Of a stretch of 64,000 nt of DNA, positions 63,655 to 64,000 are shown piece by piece. Numbering within the stretch: position 1 is the stretch's first letter; each line of letters starts with the position of its first letter. The stretch covers positions 1 to 64,000 of the forward strand of contig NZ_JABKKE010000016.1 of the NCBI RefSeq assembly GCF_013166575.1. Reading direction: 5' to 3'. Under the pieces are notes generated by a model. That model saw nothing but the letters and a program-made list of their open reading frames with translations, was not told the origin of the DNA and did no database searches. Made by a program: the position numbers and the translations under genes. This stretch comes from Xylanibacter rodentium (GTDB lineage Bacteria > Bacteroidota > Bacteroidia > Bacteroidales > Bacteroidaceae).

Positions 63655-64000
63655 ATGCAAAACAAAGGAATTGTAAAGTTTATCGCATGCGCGCTGATGC
63701 TCGTATGCATATTCTACCTTTCGTTCTCTTTTGTGACCCGTCACCATGAAGACAAGGCGGCCGCAATGGGAGAAGAAGCCGGCCAGGAATACCTTGACTC
63801 TATTATGAACGAGAAAGTGTATTGCGGCCTTTATTCTTTCAAGCAGTGTCGCGAGATGCAAATCGGTCTCGGACTTGACTTGAAAGGCGGTATGAACGTA
63901 ATCCTCGAAGTGTCGGTGCCCGACGTAGTGGCAGTTTTGGCCGATCACAAGACGGATCCGGCGTTTGTAAAGTCAATGCAGGAGGCAAAGAAAGAAGAGG
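63655..64000 (+). CDS. secDF: Protein translocase SecDF, N-terminal part (cut by window end)
   Basis: The first 115 codons of a SecDF protein that continues beyond the window. It starts MQNKGIVKFIACALMLVCIFYLSFSF with one membrane helix, and the family motif IGLGLDLKGGMNVILEVSVPD follows near residue 69. Bacteroidetes fuse SecD and SecF in one chain; that the rest is fused cannot be seen here. It promotes protein export through SecYEG using the proton gradient. Confidence 0.93.
   Translation, partial: MQNKGIVKFIACALMLVCIFYLSFSFVTRHHEDKAAAMGEEAGQEYLDSIMNEKVYCGLYSFKQCREMQIGLGLDLKGGMNVILEVSVPDVVAVLADHKTDPAFVKSMQEAKKEE

Overview
This 64 kb window looks like the chromosome of a gut-type Bacteroidales bacterium; a Prevotella-like or Muribaculaceae-like host is my best guess. 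The evidence is the repeated Bacteroidetes promoter -7 element TAnnTTTG (often with TTTG 19-20 bases upstream), type IX secretion (T9SS) genes, two SusC/SusD pairs, lipoproteins with acidic export signals after the lipobox cysteine, and generally weak Shine-Dalgarno sites. It begins at the 3' end of a 5S rRNA and ends inside secDF.

Layout. 1-3.5 kb: 5S rRNA end and terminator, a decayed methyltransferase-like gene, a PduO-type cobalamin adenosyltransferase, a DUF2795 protein and a membrane protein with Sel1/TPR repeats. 3.5-9.7 kb (minus): an AddB/AddA recombination helicase-nuclease pair. 10-11.9 kb: an outer-membrane barrel, divergent from an Rpn-type PD-(D/E)XK nuclease with nine 12-bp repeats. 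11.9-18.6 kb: T9SS locus porP-gldK-gldL-gldM-gldN and another barrel. 19-24.3 kb: housekeeping run metK, DUF4271, hemD, rnpA, yidD, tyrS, tRNA-Gln.

24.4-54.7 kb is a polysaccharide utilization region: a GH128-like secreted protein, 1.45 kb of non-coding repeats, a 1176-residue secreted protein with three beta-sandwich modules, a GH51-GH43 fusion, and then FAS1 lipoprotein, SusC, SusD, FAS1, FAS1, SusC, SusD. The three large secreted proteins lack lipoboxes and end in tails resembling T9SS sorting domains, which fits the nearby T9SS genes. GH51 and GH43 chemistry suggests an arabinose-containing glycan. kduI and kduD downstream (58.9-60.7 kb) process unsaturated uronates, so a pectin-like substrate is possible but not shown. 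No dedicated PUL regulator is visible.

54.9-64 kb: a Pif1-like helicase (minus), a second repeat-bearing intergenic region, a CcdA/DsbD-like membrane protein, kduI, kduD, HU, rhomboid protease, an EEP-family phosphatase/nuclease and the start of secDF.

The strongest unexplained signal is a pair of 313-base elements at 28127-28439 and 57481-57793. They lie in inverted orientation around the PUL. By hand they align end to end without any gap although clearly diverged. They keep a central hairpin through paired substitutions, and both carry 17-base direct repeats spaced by 140 bases. Next to the first copy lie a 242-base palindromic element and two tandem arrays.
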